This document shows, one piece after another, positions 16,777-25,486 of a DNA stretch of 27,005 nucleotides. Source of the DNA: Mesostigma viride (taxonomy: Eukaryota; Streptophyta; Mesostigmatophyceae; Mesostigmatales; Mesostigmataceae). Numbering within the stretch: the first letter of the stretch is position 1; each line of letters opens with the position of its first letter. The stretch spans positions 1 to 27,005 of the forward strand of contig RPFO01000712.1 of the NCBI GenBank assembly GCA_009746045.1, given 5' to 3'. The translations under genes were made by a program, and so were the position numbers. The notes under the pieces were generated by a model, which saw only the letters and a list, made by a program, of their open reading frames with translations, had not been told where the DNA came from and searched no databases.

Positions 16777-17306
16777 CGCAGCTATATCCTATCAAACTCC
16801 GCTGTCCTAAAAACACGAACAAACACGAGGGCACGCAAATTATCTACGTCGTGCGTCCAGAAGTACTTGTCGAGCTTAATCTGTATATTATTTTGCGTTC
16901 AAGTTCTCCGGACCTCGTGACATCGGGTGCATGCCTTCGTTCCCGAGGTCGATGTCCCGAGGTCCCGAGAACTTGCGGCCCAAATTTAGGTGGTGTCCCG
17001 AGGTCCCGACACCTGATTGGCCCGTTGAGATTCGCTCAGAATCAAGAGCAATCAATGCGGACCACGAGTAGCTCGGACCTCGTGACACCACCTCGGGCCA
17101 GGCGGGTGCACTTGCACGCCGATATATCGACAACGATGGAAGATTGCATCGGTAAAATGTATTCTAAAGACTTTGACCGAACGACTTTCTTCATTACCGC
17201 TGCAACTTTTTTTTCCTGAGCTACCGCATATTTCCGACCAATTTCAAGGCTGCGTCAGGCTTGGCAGACCCATACTTCGTATATATATGCGTTTGCCCCG
17301 AACGTC
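16777..17306. promoter_or_regulatory. region between divergent coding segments, with two large inverted-repeat pairs
   Basis: Pair 1: 16900-16924 and 16951-16975 (CAAGTTCTC...GACATC and its complement, two mismatches). Pair 2: 16989-17009 and 17073-17092. All four arms share the core GTC(C/A)CGAGGTCC. The last arm contains GTGACACCACC, whose complement GGTGGTGTCAC is the exact start of the octamer run in the right subterminal repeats. Placement upstream of the minus-strand ATG at 16776 suggests a regulatory site recognised by the same protein as the ends. That is inference. Confidence 0.45.
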
Positions 17307-17930
17307 ATGTTTAATGCAGGCTTTGTGGACTCTAAAGACGCCCACGATGTTGGGGCTTTTATCAGCCTCTGGACATGTAGAAACTGCGGTCAGCAGGTGA
17401 ATGCCGGAACGAGTTCTGCGGCGGGGTGTGCGAAACAGACATCAAGCGCACGGCAGACATGGATACCTCCGAGCGGTATGTTCCCTTATTCAAATCTACG
17501 GGCCAATTCACTCCTTGTTGAATCCCTGACCTTGTCACGGATGAATATGTTACCAGTTCCCCATCTCCGGAGTTTCTCTTTTGGTCATCTTCTTATCTTA
17601 CGGGAGGTGCGTCATGAATCGTATAGCGAGCTACGGTTTCATGGCGAGCCTTTTCTTCACATCAGCGACGTACAGGTTACCTTAGAGGCTAGGGATGTCA
17701 AGGAACTCTTCACACGGATATTAGGGAGGGTGCATGACGGATTGCGGGCAAGATATTACGGGCTGGCTGGCAGCCTTGCAGCGCTATTGCCTCCGATCGA
17801 TGGCAATGATTTGCAGGCAGGGCTATGGATCACAAAGCTGTTGCTTTGCTCTAGTTGTACATGCTGCAATTTATTGGCATTGTGCTCACGGCAAGTAATG
17901 TTGCATGACATGGTTGACCACGAAGATTGA
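17307..17930 (+). CDS. uncertain coding fragment, possible cysteine cluster
   Basis: Opens with ATG and stays open for 207 codons. The start MFNAGFVDSKDAHDVGAF is followed by TCRNCGQQVNAG. With a one-base shift at about 17413 the next residues would be FCGGVCETDIKR, making a C-x2-C...C-x4-C arrangement like a zinc ribbon; without the shift the second pair is lost. No family recognised. It may be a 5' exon of the transposase gene or a decayed passenger gene. Confidence 0.3.
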   Translation: MFNAGFVDSKDAHDVGAFISLWTCRNCGQQVNAGTSSAAGCAKQTSSARQTWIPPSGMFPYSNLRANSLLVESLTLSRMNMLPVPHLRSFSFGHLLILREVRHESYSELRFHGEPFLHISDVQVTLEARDVKELFTRILGRVHDGLRARYYGLAGSLAALLPPIDGNDLQAGLWITKLLLCSSCTCCNLLALCSRQVMLHDMVDHED

Positions 17931-18331
17931 TGGAAAACCTTGAAGCAATTGGTGGCTTTCTTGGATGCTCGATGGCTTCACATGCTTGTGAGTCCATAAA
18001 ACCCACTGTATACGTGCCCACCATCTCTAAGCTGAAAGCATCTGCCTTCAACAAGCATCTTAAGACATGCATGCACATGAGAACTGTCATGGTTTGTGGA
18101 GAGGGTGGCATATTGCGTGAGAGTGGAGAGAGGACAGTGGCCGGGCTAGGCCAGCTACCTGTGCTGCCACACGGCCGGGCGGCAAACACTGATGCACAAG
18201 CTGCCTTACACGCCAGCACCCAAGCTGCCTTCACACCCCTGAATGATGAGCAGAGGGCATCCTGGACGGCCGCATCCATGCAGTTCATGCAGTTCAGGCT
18301 GTGCGTGCTGGCCAAGGGCACGGGTAAATGA
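17927..18331 (+). CDS. uncertain coding fragment
   Basis: A 134-codon open frame overlapping the end of the previous one in another frame. It contains YVPTISKLKASAFNKHLKTC and LNDEQRASWTAASMQFMQF, which look protein-like. No domain recognised. A splice from the preceding fragment is possible but I could not fix the junction. Confidence 0.25.
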   Translation: MMENLEAIGGFLGCSMASHACESIKPTVYVPTISKLKASAFNKHLKTCMHMRTVMVCGEGGILRESGERTVAGLGQLPVLPHGRAANTDAQAALHASTQAAFTPLNDEQRASWTAASMQFMQFRLCVLAKGTGK

Positions 18332-18802
18332 GCCAATGGCGGGCTATTATTACGCACGTTGCAACCAGCGCCAATGAAGCAACCCAAGCCTGCCCTCCTG
18401 ACAGGTATGTGTGTTTTGTTTTCTCATGTGGTGTGCACAACCAGCAATCCTTTATTTCCCTATGATGCATGTTTGCGGAATTCTGGCAACCTGGCACATG
18501 GCCAAACTCCTCAATGTCAGGGGTGGGAGGGGTTGTTTGTCAAGTGGATAGACACACGCACATGCTCAACACCTCTTGCTCCAATGCCACTGCCACTCAC
18601 CCAGAAACTCAGGCACAACCACGCACGATCGCTAAGCTGCTAGCCAGAATCGCAGTCCTCACCAAAGTGAGGGATGGGGCACCAGCTAGTTTGACAGTCT
18701 GGCTGAGGACGTGCAGGAGTTGAATGACATATCTGAAGCAAGTAGTCACGGATGGCTTGGAGAAACATGGTGAAGCATGCATGGGCATGCATCTCATGTT
18801 GA

Positions 18803-19051
18803 CAAGGGCCAGAGCAAGAGCATGAGCACGATGCATGTGCCTATGTAGAGGCCATTGGGCTTGCACTATCTGTTGAAGACAGCTGCGGTATTGTGGCCAA
18901 GCGGCTCACCGGGGATGTGCAGTGGCTTCTTCATGCTAGGTATGATGGCGGCCAAGTGCAGTCCTTTGGTGGCATATTTCAAGCCGGCAACCTCGAGGTA
19001 GCAACTGAGCAGTGTATGAGCTGTCTGGCTATGCACCACAGCGCTGGCTGA
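18803..19051 (+). CDS. uncertain coding fragment without start codon
   Basis: Frame open from a TGA at 18800-18802 to TGA at 19049-19051, 82 codons with no early Met. It contains EAIGLALSVEDSCGIVAKRL and TGDVQWLLHARYDGGQVQSF. Composition looks like an exon remnant. Family unknown. The sequence on either side is broken in all frames. Confidence 0.25.
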   Translation, partial: QGPEQEHEHDACAYVEAIGLALSVEDSCGIVAKRLTGDVQWLLHARYDGGQVQSFGGIFQAGNLEVATEQCMSCLAMHHSAG

Positions 19052-19619
19052 GGAGATCTAGTCCAACTTGGAAGCTGCGTTGCCAGCAACGTGGGCCCCT
19101 ATAACAGAGACAGGGACATGGGGGCATCCATGGTGATGCAGAGGACCATGTGTGGCAACCTTGGTCAGGCGGGCCGGTTGCCAAGGGATGTGCTGCTACC
19201 AAATCAAGGCGCACAAAACACATCGCAACCATGCCGACGGCCGAGATGCCTGGCATCAGATTAGATTATTACATTGCCAAGCTGAGTTTGCGGCTACCGT
19301 GCGTGCTGTGGGTTTGAACTGATCATGCTAGCCAACGTGACAGTTGGCAGTTCTTATGTCTAACAAGCCCCTACTTGAAAATTGCCTTAGCATGGCCGTA
19401 TGCACATATATACAACCATGTCTAGCCACTGTTCATGTTCATATATCTTTGTCTGTGTGTCACAAAAGTTGTGTTATATTATCTGTGCAAGGTCTGAACA
19501 GTTAGCAACACAGTTGGTGGGAGTTGGCCATACCGTTACTAAAGAACTTTGCATCCAAGGTTGAGTGATTAGCTGGAAACTCGCAGGTGTTGCATGGACC
19601 AGTGAACCCAATGACACTT

Positions 19620-20130
19620 GATGGACCTGAAGTTTTGTGCAATGTCTGAAATGACATGATGATTAACATGGGCGCTTGTTTTCAGCCTCACCTGAGCACA
19701 TCTTGCATGGGAACTGCAAGAAATGTGGCGGAAATGCAAAAAACGCACATTTTTTCTCACATTTGCTAGCAAGCTGTCAATGAATGAAGTACAACAGACC
19801 TGGATTTTTGTGCAATGTCTACTATGATGATATTTAATATGCTTGCAAGTTTCCAGCCCCAACTGAGCACATCTTGTATGAAAACTGTCATGAAATGTGT
19901 GAAAAAAACGCGAAAAACGTGCATTTTTGCTAGCATTTGGTGGCATTTTGTTACCAAATACAGTACGATGGACCTGATTTTTTGTGCCATGTCTACATTT
20001 ATGATGTGTAACGTGATTGCAAATTTCCAGCCTCGACTGAACACATCTTCCATGGAAACTGCTATGAGATGTGGTGAAACGGTGCGTTTTTGCTAGCATT
20101 TGGTGGCAGTTTGTCACCAAATGAGGTCAG
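19620..20130. repeat. three tandem copies of a 163-175-bp repeat
   Basis: Copies start at about 19620, 19795 and 19967, marked by GACCTG.TTTTTGTGC near the start, TTCCAGCC or TTTCAGCC then CTGA(G/A)CACATCTT in the middle, and TTTTGCTAGCATTTGGTGGC at the end. They sit directly upstream of the transposase ORF. A 183-codon minus-strand frame is only a reading of this repeat. Confidence 0.85.
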
Positions 20131-20423
20131 ATGACCATGGGACATGGTGCACAGATGGTAGACATGAGCATAAGCCTACATGCAAACAGCCAGGTCAGGA
20201 GCTCTTTATTTGCATATCAAATGGTATTTGTTTGTATTAAAATCTGGAAAGTTGCTAAAAATAGACATGCCAAAAATAGACCAACCGATGTCGAAAAATT
20301 CTGGAAAGTCAAATTCCTTTTACTGGTGTCATGGACATGCTGCCTACCAATATCTAGCATGTTTGGACTCAATTTGCTCCTTGTAGGGCTTATAAGGGCA
20401 TTTTTTGGCACTTTCATACCGTT

Positions 20424-21551
20424 GTGGGCTTGGGTAGCACTGCTGGACGGCGTGTTCGAGGATCCCGTTCAATATCTGCCAGGATTGGGGAGGCCAAAGC
20501 GCTTTGTGAGCTATGGATTCGGCGTTGGTTACGCCCAGCAGTTGAGAAAGATCCTCGAGATGGCCGCAGCATTCTTGAGCAACCCTGCAAGAAGACTTTG
20601 TACTCGGAGTATGTTAGGGAGAGACAAGATTACAATGCACCTGTGGTTAGTATTTCGCTTTTCAGGACAATCTTCAAAGCAGTGGCGACAATCATGGAAG
20701 TCCATGTTGAGCGTTTTCGCACAAAGGTTATGGGTGAATGTTCCCGCTGTCGAAAGCTGAAGGATGCCATTTTGTTTTACCGGACCACTGACCGGGCCAG
20801 GTGGGAGGCCAGTAAGGAGAAGTTAGCTGATCACACTGATTTCTTTAATGGGGAGCGGATGGCTTATCTGCAGCGAAGGTTCGAAGGCGCCAAGCATTTT
20901 TTTGTTTCCATAGTCATGGATGGTTTGGCAAAGATGAAGACAGCGGTTCCAACGAGGGGGAGCGCCTCGAAAGAGTGGCTTAGCAGCCGCCAGCTTCATA
21001 TACCGTACCAGTTAGTCTGCTCTATTTTGCACGGGGTGAGGACGTATTTTTGGGTCATCATGCCATGGGTAGCTAATTCTGAGGTTTCTGGTAATTCAGG
21101 GCGCGTCACGGCAACAGTGCTCACGCATCAGTTGTTGGAAGTGGTTGTTGAGCGTCCATGGGAGAAGTCCACTGATCCTGAGATTCGTGAGTTTGGCCTT
21201 GCCCCTAACCTCGTCCTTCAAGTGGATGGGGGTGGGGACAACATGAACAACGAGTTGTTGGGGTTCCTAGCTGTTCTCATTGTCCGCCGCCTCTTTGCTC
21301 GCATCAGGGTGTGCCGGCTTCCACCGGGACACACACACAATGATGCTGACCAAAGGTTTGGTTGGTTCATCCGGTGGTACAACGGCATCAAGAACCGTGT
21401 GTCAGATCTTCCACCGGTGCTGATGCTGACGTTTCAAGACGTGCTGCAGGGGCTGAAGCGTGCCTTTGCACAGCAGTGTGCAAGGGTGCATAACAATCAG
21501 TGCATGGCTGGTTATCGCGAGGTCATGTTTTGCCTGGCATGGTCCCTCTAA
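20424..21551 (+). CDS. DUF7869-like transposase-type protein (C-terminal exon or truncated)
   Basis: Numbered from the GTG at 20424, because the frame is open from 20358 with no earlier Met; the true start is probably in an upstream exon. Residues 104-113 hold GECSRCRKLK, a Cys pair followed by a helical segment with H137 and ER at 144-145. Residues 162-172 read SIVMDGLAKMK, 265-273 LQVDGGGDN and 299-312 LPPGHTHNDADQRF. These three blocks are the hallmark of the DUF7869 family, an RNase-H-like domain common in repeat-derived genes. Asp166, Asp268 and Asp307 or Asp309 are candidate metal-binding residues. The protein ends about 65 residues after the last block, shorter than I expect, so the C-terminus may be truncated or spliced. 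TIRs on both sides support a transposase role; cutting activity is inferred. Confidence 0.7.
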   Translation: MGLGSTAGRRVRGSRSISARIGEAKALCELWIRRWLRPAVEKDPRDGRSILEQPCKKTLYSEYVRERQDYNAPVVSISLFRTIFKAVATIMEVHVERFRTKVMGECSRCRKLKDAILFYRTTDRARWEASKEKLADHTDFFNGERMAYLQRRFEGAKHFFVSIVMDGLAKMKTAVPTRGSASKEWLSSRQLHIPYQLVCSILHGVRTYFWVIMPWVANSEVSGNSGRVTATVLTHQLLEVVVERPWEKSTDPEIREFGLAPNLVLQVDGGGDNMNNELLGFLAVLIVRRLFARIRVCRLPPGHTHNDADQRFGWFIRWYNGIKNRVSDLPPVLMLTFQDVLQGLKRAFAQQCARVHNNQCMAGYREVMFCLAWSL

Positions 21552-21831
21552 TGATGACTCTATGTCATAAATGTCCCTCACTATAACGACTCAATGAGAA
21601 TGTGTTATAATTTTTCATTTTAAGTTAGACATGTATGATGTCAATGAGGCACCCATGAATATACTTAGTTGTCTCTTTTATACAGTCACATGATGTGTTC
21701 CCACGTACCATGCTGAAATAAATTATGTGCATGCTTAAATATTGTCAAGGCAAGCAGCAATTAATAAACGCTTAGCTGCAATTTGTGAATGCTTACATGT
21801 GTATAGTTAGACAACTACAATGTCAATACAA
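21552..21831. other. AT-rich spacer between transposase and right array
   Basis: About 280 bp with no ORF or repeat. Probably the 3' UTR of the transposase gene. Confidence 0.5.
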
Positions 21832-22612
21832 TTCTGCAAAGATGTGTCTTTACATGCAATATGAGGCGCCATGGTGGTGTCACGGTGTCACGGTGTCACG
21901 GTGTCACGGTGTCACGGTGTCACGGTGTCACGGTGTCACGTGCGGAGTCACGGTGTCCAGGTCATCTAGGGCAACCTTGTCATTATCAAATAGACATATA
22001 ATCCCCATTACTTAATCACTAAATGTGCAAAGATGTGTGTTTACATGCAATATGAGGCGCCATGGTGGTGTCACGGTGTCACGGTGTCACGGTGTCACGG
22101 TGTCACGGTGTCACGGTGTCACGGTGTCACGTTGTCCAGGTCATCTAGGGCAACCTTGTCATCATCAAATAGACATATAATCCCCATTACTTAATCACTA
22201 AATGTGCAAAGATGTGTGTTTACATGCAATATGAGGCGCCATGGTGGTGTCACGGTGTCACGGTGTCACGGTGTCACGGTGTCACGGAGTCACGGTGTCC
22301 AGGTCATCTAGGGCAACCTTGTCATTATCAAATAGACATATAATCCCCATTACTTAATCACTAAATGTGCAAAGATGTGTGTTTACATGCAATATGAGGC
22401 GCCATGGTGGTGTCACCGAGTCACGGTGTCACGGTGTCACGGTGTCACGGTGTCACGTTGTCACGGTCATCTAGGGCAACCTTGTCATCATCAAATAGAC
22501 ATATAATCCCCATTACTTAATCACTAAATGTGCAAAGATGTGTGTTTACATGCAATATGAGGCGCCATGGTGGTGTCACGGTGTCACGGTGTCACGGTGT
22601 CACGGTGTCACA
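21832..22612. repeat. right subterminal array: five 163-191-bp units with GGTGTCAC runs
   Basis: Each unit holds TGCAAAGATGTGT, TTTACATGCAATATGAGGCG, CCATGGTGGTGTCACGG, a run of the octamer TCACGGTG, and (except in the last) CATCTAGGGCAACCTTGTCA. The GGCGCC anchor lies at 21865, 22056, 22235, 22398 and 22561, so spacing is 191, 179, 163 and 163 bp. Octamer runs shorten toward the transposon end. Orientation is opposite to the left array. Confidence 0.9.
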
Positions 22613-22700
22613 GGTCCTATGAACTTCCCCTTCCTCAAAGACTTTAGTTGAGATGTTAGATGCATAGAAATGCAACTTTGAAAAATGAAGTACAAATGGC

Positions 22701-22732
22701 GTGCTCTAGTACAAATCCATATTAGGCTAGGG
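22701..22732 (-). repeat. right terminal inverted repeat
   Basis: Ends in CCATATTAGGCTAGGG, the complement of the left end. Followed by ATT at 22733-22735. Confidence 0.85.
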
Positions 22733-22893
22733 ATTGCAGCCATGGGATGAAACTAGGTGAATTTAGTGAATGCGTCACTCGAGCATACATAATTAAATTA
22801 AATTAAATTAAATTATAACATTTTGTTGTCTCCTTGATAACATGACTCCGTTGGGATATCATGTAGCACATATTCCTTGCTGGATGGATGGAG

Positions 22894-24867
22894 CCACGAG
22901 GTAGCCATGGCTGACGGCGGAGCTCATAACTTTCACGTTTGAGCACCGAATTTAGTCGTGAATATCACAATCGCTTCGTCTTTCTAAGACGCACATGCTG
23001 ATATAATTTTCCGACGCTATTACGCAATATACGATGAGCAAACGCCCATCGACGCAACGCAGCCTGACGGCTGCGCTCGGCAATGAAAATACGTCTGCAG
23101 CTCCGGCTGCAGCTTCGCCATCAGGTCCGGCAGGCGGCAGTGACACTAGTCACGCACTGGTAGTCGCCCAGCACCCTCCCGGGCTTCCTGCCTCGCCCTC
23201 AGCCTCGCCTGATCCCAAGCGCAGTCGCTCAGACGAACCTGGCTGGTCTGAGCGAGAAATTGACGTTGATCGGCTTTTTGCCACCTTCGACATCAACAGG
23301 CTTGCCTTTTTCGAAATTCATTGCTCCAAGTTACTGGAGCTCGTGTTTTATGGGTCCCACGCCTCACTGCTGGCCCTGTGCAAGCAGTTCCATTCCAGAA
23401 CCCACCTTTTCCGCAACGGAGCTGACGGCCGGTTTTCCGAACGCCCAGCTGACGCCCCTACCTCGGCCAATATGGCCGGCTGGCCTCGCCCCCGCCTTCA
23501 GCTCGCAGCTCTCTTTACCATCACTCAGCGCTCGGCCTTCGACCTTTTGCAACCCTGCCCCGTTACCGAATCCACCTTCCTCCGCCACCTCCACGACGCC
23601 TTCTCACAGCACGTGTCGCCCATTGCTGCCAATGTGCGCACGCTGGCTGCTGAGCTCCCCACCATCCCCACCGCCACCGCCGCCCTCCTCGCCTCCACCC
23701 CCCCCCTCCGCCTCCACCGACTCCATCACCGCCCAGCTCCGCGACATCGACCAGCGTCTTAAGGATAACGCCATCGCTATCGAGGTTCTGCAGAACACCG
23801 CAGGCCTCACCGCCCAGGCGGTGAAGGACATTGCCGCCAAGCCAGCCCCGGCTGGCCTGGTCGGCGATGCTCCTCCCATCACCACCTGGGCGGACATGCT
23901 TAAGCAACACACCACCTCCACCACCTCCGCCGTCGCAGCCCAGCTCCAACGGCAGACGCTTGACCTCCGCGAGGAGGCCGAGCTCGCCAAGCGCAGCCTT
24001 AACGTCATTGTCAAGAATCTCAAGATGGAGGAAGGTGAGAATTCCGAGAAGCTTGCGCGTGCTTTTGAGAGAGAAATCCTTGATCGCATGGGCCTTACTG
24101 GTGAGATCGAGCTGGCCGCCCACCGCCTTCCCCGCGCGCGGGGTAAGGCAGGGCCGCCCCCGCTCCTTCTCACCTTTAAGACCCCGGCGGACAAGATTTC
24201 TTTTCTCAGACGCCGCAAGCGGCTCGCGAAGACTCTCTTCACCCTTGATGACGACCTGACCCTGGCGCAGCAACAACGGCGACGGGAGCTATGGCCGATC
24301 TACCTCCAGCTCCGGCAGACCAAGGCGGGCCAGCCGGTGTACTGGAAGGGGGCGGCCATCTACGTCGGCCACAAGCCCTGGCAGGCGACACCCCCCCCCC
24401 GCGGCCCCAGCGACTCCAGACGCCCCAGCTTAGGGGAATACAGCAGTAGTAGTGTAGAATAGATAGACCGTGGCCATGTACATGTACGCCTCCTAGAGGC
24501 ACTATCCCAGCTAAGCCACGCGCTTTATTTAATCATGTACATGTGTGCCTATGATGAGCCACACTCCAGATGATGCCTAGCTTTATTTAGTTATGTTGAG
24601 CCCATGCAGGGAGTCACTCTCTGCTGAGAGCCACGCTTTAGCCTTTGCATAGCTATGCTGATCTTCCCCCCCATGACAGGCTCCCCCTTCGCTGGGCATA
24701 GCTTGAAGATCATGGGGATGCACGTGCCCTGGTGCACCTAGAGCAAGGGTCCTTTACATCCCCACCCTTGCAGGAAGTAGCTTAGGATGTATGATAGGCC
24801 ATATGCCCCCTCTCAAGGGCTATGTGCTACATATACTCCCACCGGAGTTATGTTACAATTCAATTCA
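22894..24867 (+). mobile_element. ORF1-only L1-type retroposon, 1.97 kb, with 10-bp target duplication
   Basis: Flanked by ATGGATGGAG at 22884-22893 and 24868-24877. It contains about 140 bp of 5' UTR, the ORF1 gene (23034-24462), about 400 bp of 3' UTR with hairpins, and the terminus GTGCTACATATACTCCCACC with the matching half GGAG, then GTTATGTTACAATTCAATTC. No endonuclease or reverse-transcriptase coding sequence is present, and the 3' UTR follows ORF1 directly. The intact duplication and its position inside another copied tail show it moved as this unit. It probably used the machinery of a full LINE with the same 3' end, like mammalian HAL1. Confidence 0.8.
23034..24462 (+). CDS. L1-type ORF1 protein (RNA-binding chaperone), one frameshift
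   Basis: ATG at 23034 starts MSKRPSTQRSLTAALGNENT, then a Pro/Ala/Ser-rich disordered region. The frame is lost in the C9 run at 23698-23706; with one C fewer it continues as PPSASTDSITAQLRDIDQRL, a coiled-coil segment. From about 23990 the sequence has the L1 ORF1p RRM order: RSLNVIVKNLKMEEGEN, then an ERE.LDRMGL helix, AAHRLPRARG, PPLLLTFKTPADKISFLRRR. The C-terminal domain follows (FTLDDDLTLAQQQRRRELWP) and it ends at TAG 24460-24462. In L1-like elements this protein trimerises, coats the element RNA and acts as a nucleic-acid chaperone. Function is inferred from family. The break may be a sequencing error or recent decay. Confidence 0.7.
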
Positions 24868-24933
24868 ATGGATGGAGGTGGGCAAAGCAGCGAAACCGAG
24901 CTAATCTAATCTAGAAAACCCTAGCTACTCTAC

Positions 24934-25046
24934 TCAGCAAAGTGCCCCTTCCTCTTGGGGGGATGGGGGCTTGCCCACAGTGGCTGGCGTGTGAGCCTGG
25001 ACAATCCTCTTCCACCTCTTCCTGTTCTGCATAGAAGTCCAAGCAA
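24934..25046 (-). CDS. C-terminal remnant of the truncated LINE reading frame
   Basis: Within the minus-strand LINE tail the frame reads MQNRKRWKRIVQAHTPATVG, then KPPSPQEEGALC and TGA at 24934-24936. The plus-strand relative keeps the same GALC-stop at about 25332-25346. This is probably the last part of ORF2, cut off by the 5' truncation at 25046. A second open frame overlaps it, so the choice rests on the conserved stop. Confidence 0.4.
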
Positions 25047-25309
25047 GAGCATACATAATGGGTCTTGATAACTGAACAAAACAATAATTGCATGTGCTGG
25101 CTAGTGACCTCATGAGCATGCTGTGCTAACATGCACACATGACACCTAGCTGAAACAATTAATTAATCATCACGTGCATATGGCTACGTGCAAATCAAAA
25201 ATGTTGCCCCTACTTGAATATGTGTTGCCGATCCGTACCCCACAACCAATACCCCACCACCCGGCCACTGATCACAGAGATTTATGCTCATGTGCATTGG
25301 TGATTGCCC

Positions 25310-25486
25310 CCCCCCCCAGGAGGACTTCAGGGGCGCTTTGCTGAGTAGAGTAGCTAGGATTTTATAGATTAGTTTAGAGATAGCTTAGTTAGGTTTCACG
25401 GCTTCGCCTGGACCCCCATCCATCAAGCAAGGGAATACGTGCTACACGATCTCCCAACGGAGTCATGTCATAATTGAATTTAATGC
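25310..25486 (+). mobile_element. plus-strand copy of the same LINE tail
   Basis: GCGCTTTGCTGAGTAGAGTA, then GCTAGGATTTTATAGATTAG, CCCCCATCCATCAAGCAAGG, GTGCTACACGATCTCCCAAC, GGAGTCATGTCATAATTGAA and TTTAA. It is an uninterrupted relative of the split minus-strand element and fixes its original order. It begins near a C11 run at 25308-25318; target duplications are not clear. Confidence 0.7.

Larger units (their letters stand above)
15165..22732. mobile_element. 7.6-kb DNA transposon with TIRs, subterminal octamer arrays and a DUF7869-like transposase
   Basis: The 32-bp ends at 15165-15196 and 22701-22732 are inverted copies with one mismatch, beginning CCCTAGCCTAATATGG. Both are flanked by ATT (15162-15164 and 22733-22735), a possible 3-bp target duplication. 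Inside each end lies an array of an 8-bp unit in opposite orientation: GTGACACC on the left, GGTGTCAC on the right. The interior holds a transposase-like ORF (20424-21551), a minus-strand two-exon gene (16063-16776) and degraded coding fragments. Known CACTA/EnSpm elements also combine 3-bp duplications with subterminal repeats, but these termini are not CACTA and the protein is of a different type. The boundary is strong; superfamily is open. Confidence 0.75.
22794..25046 (-). mobile_element. 5'-truncated minus-strand LINE tail, split by a nested insertion
   Basis: Read on the minus strand: 25046 to 24868, then 22893 to 22794, joined by removing the inner element. Both edges carry the 13-bp GAGCATACATAAT (22781-22793 and 25047-25059), a clear target duplication. 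The 3' end is TCCCAACGGAGTCATGTTAT then (TTTAA)n. A plus-strand relative at 25310-25486 is colinear across the join, with GCTTTGCTGAGTAGAGTAGC, then CCCATCC, then GTGCTACA and the hairpin. The element is about 280 bp without the insertion, a typical 5'-truncated LINE copy. Confidence 0.8.

Noticed and set aside
16305-16810. Plus-strand frames of 85-111 codons
   Set aside because: They lie opposite the minus-strand two-exon gene and cross the foldback element. The minus-strand reading has an ATG, acidic composition and matching splice sites.
19569-20120. 183-codon minus-strand frame
   Set aside because: It covers three tandem repeat units and its peptide repeats with them. No start context or domain.
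21880-22612. CRISPR-like array
   Set aside because: Units contain long non-unique spacers and direct 8-bp runs. The setting is a eukaryotic transposon end, with no cas genes.
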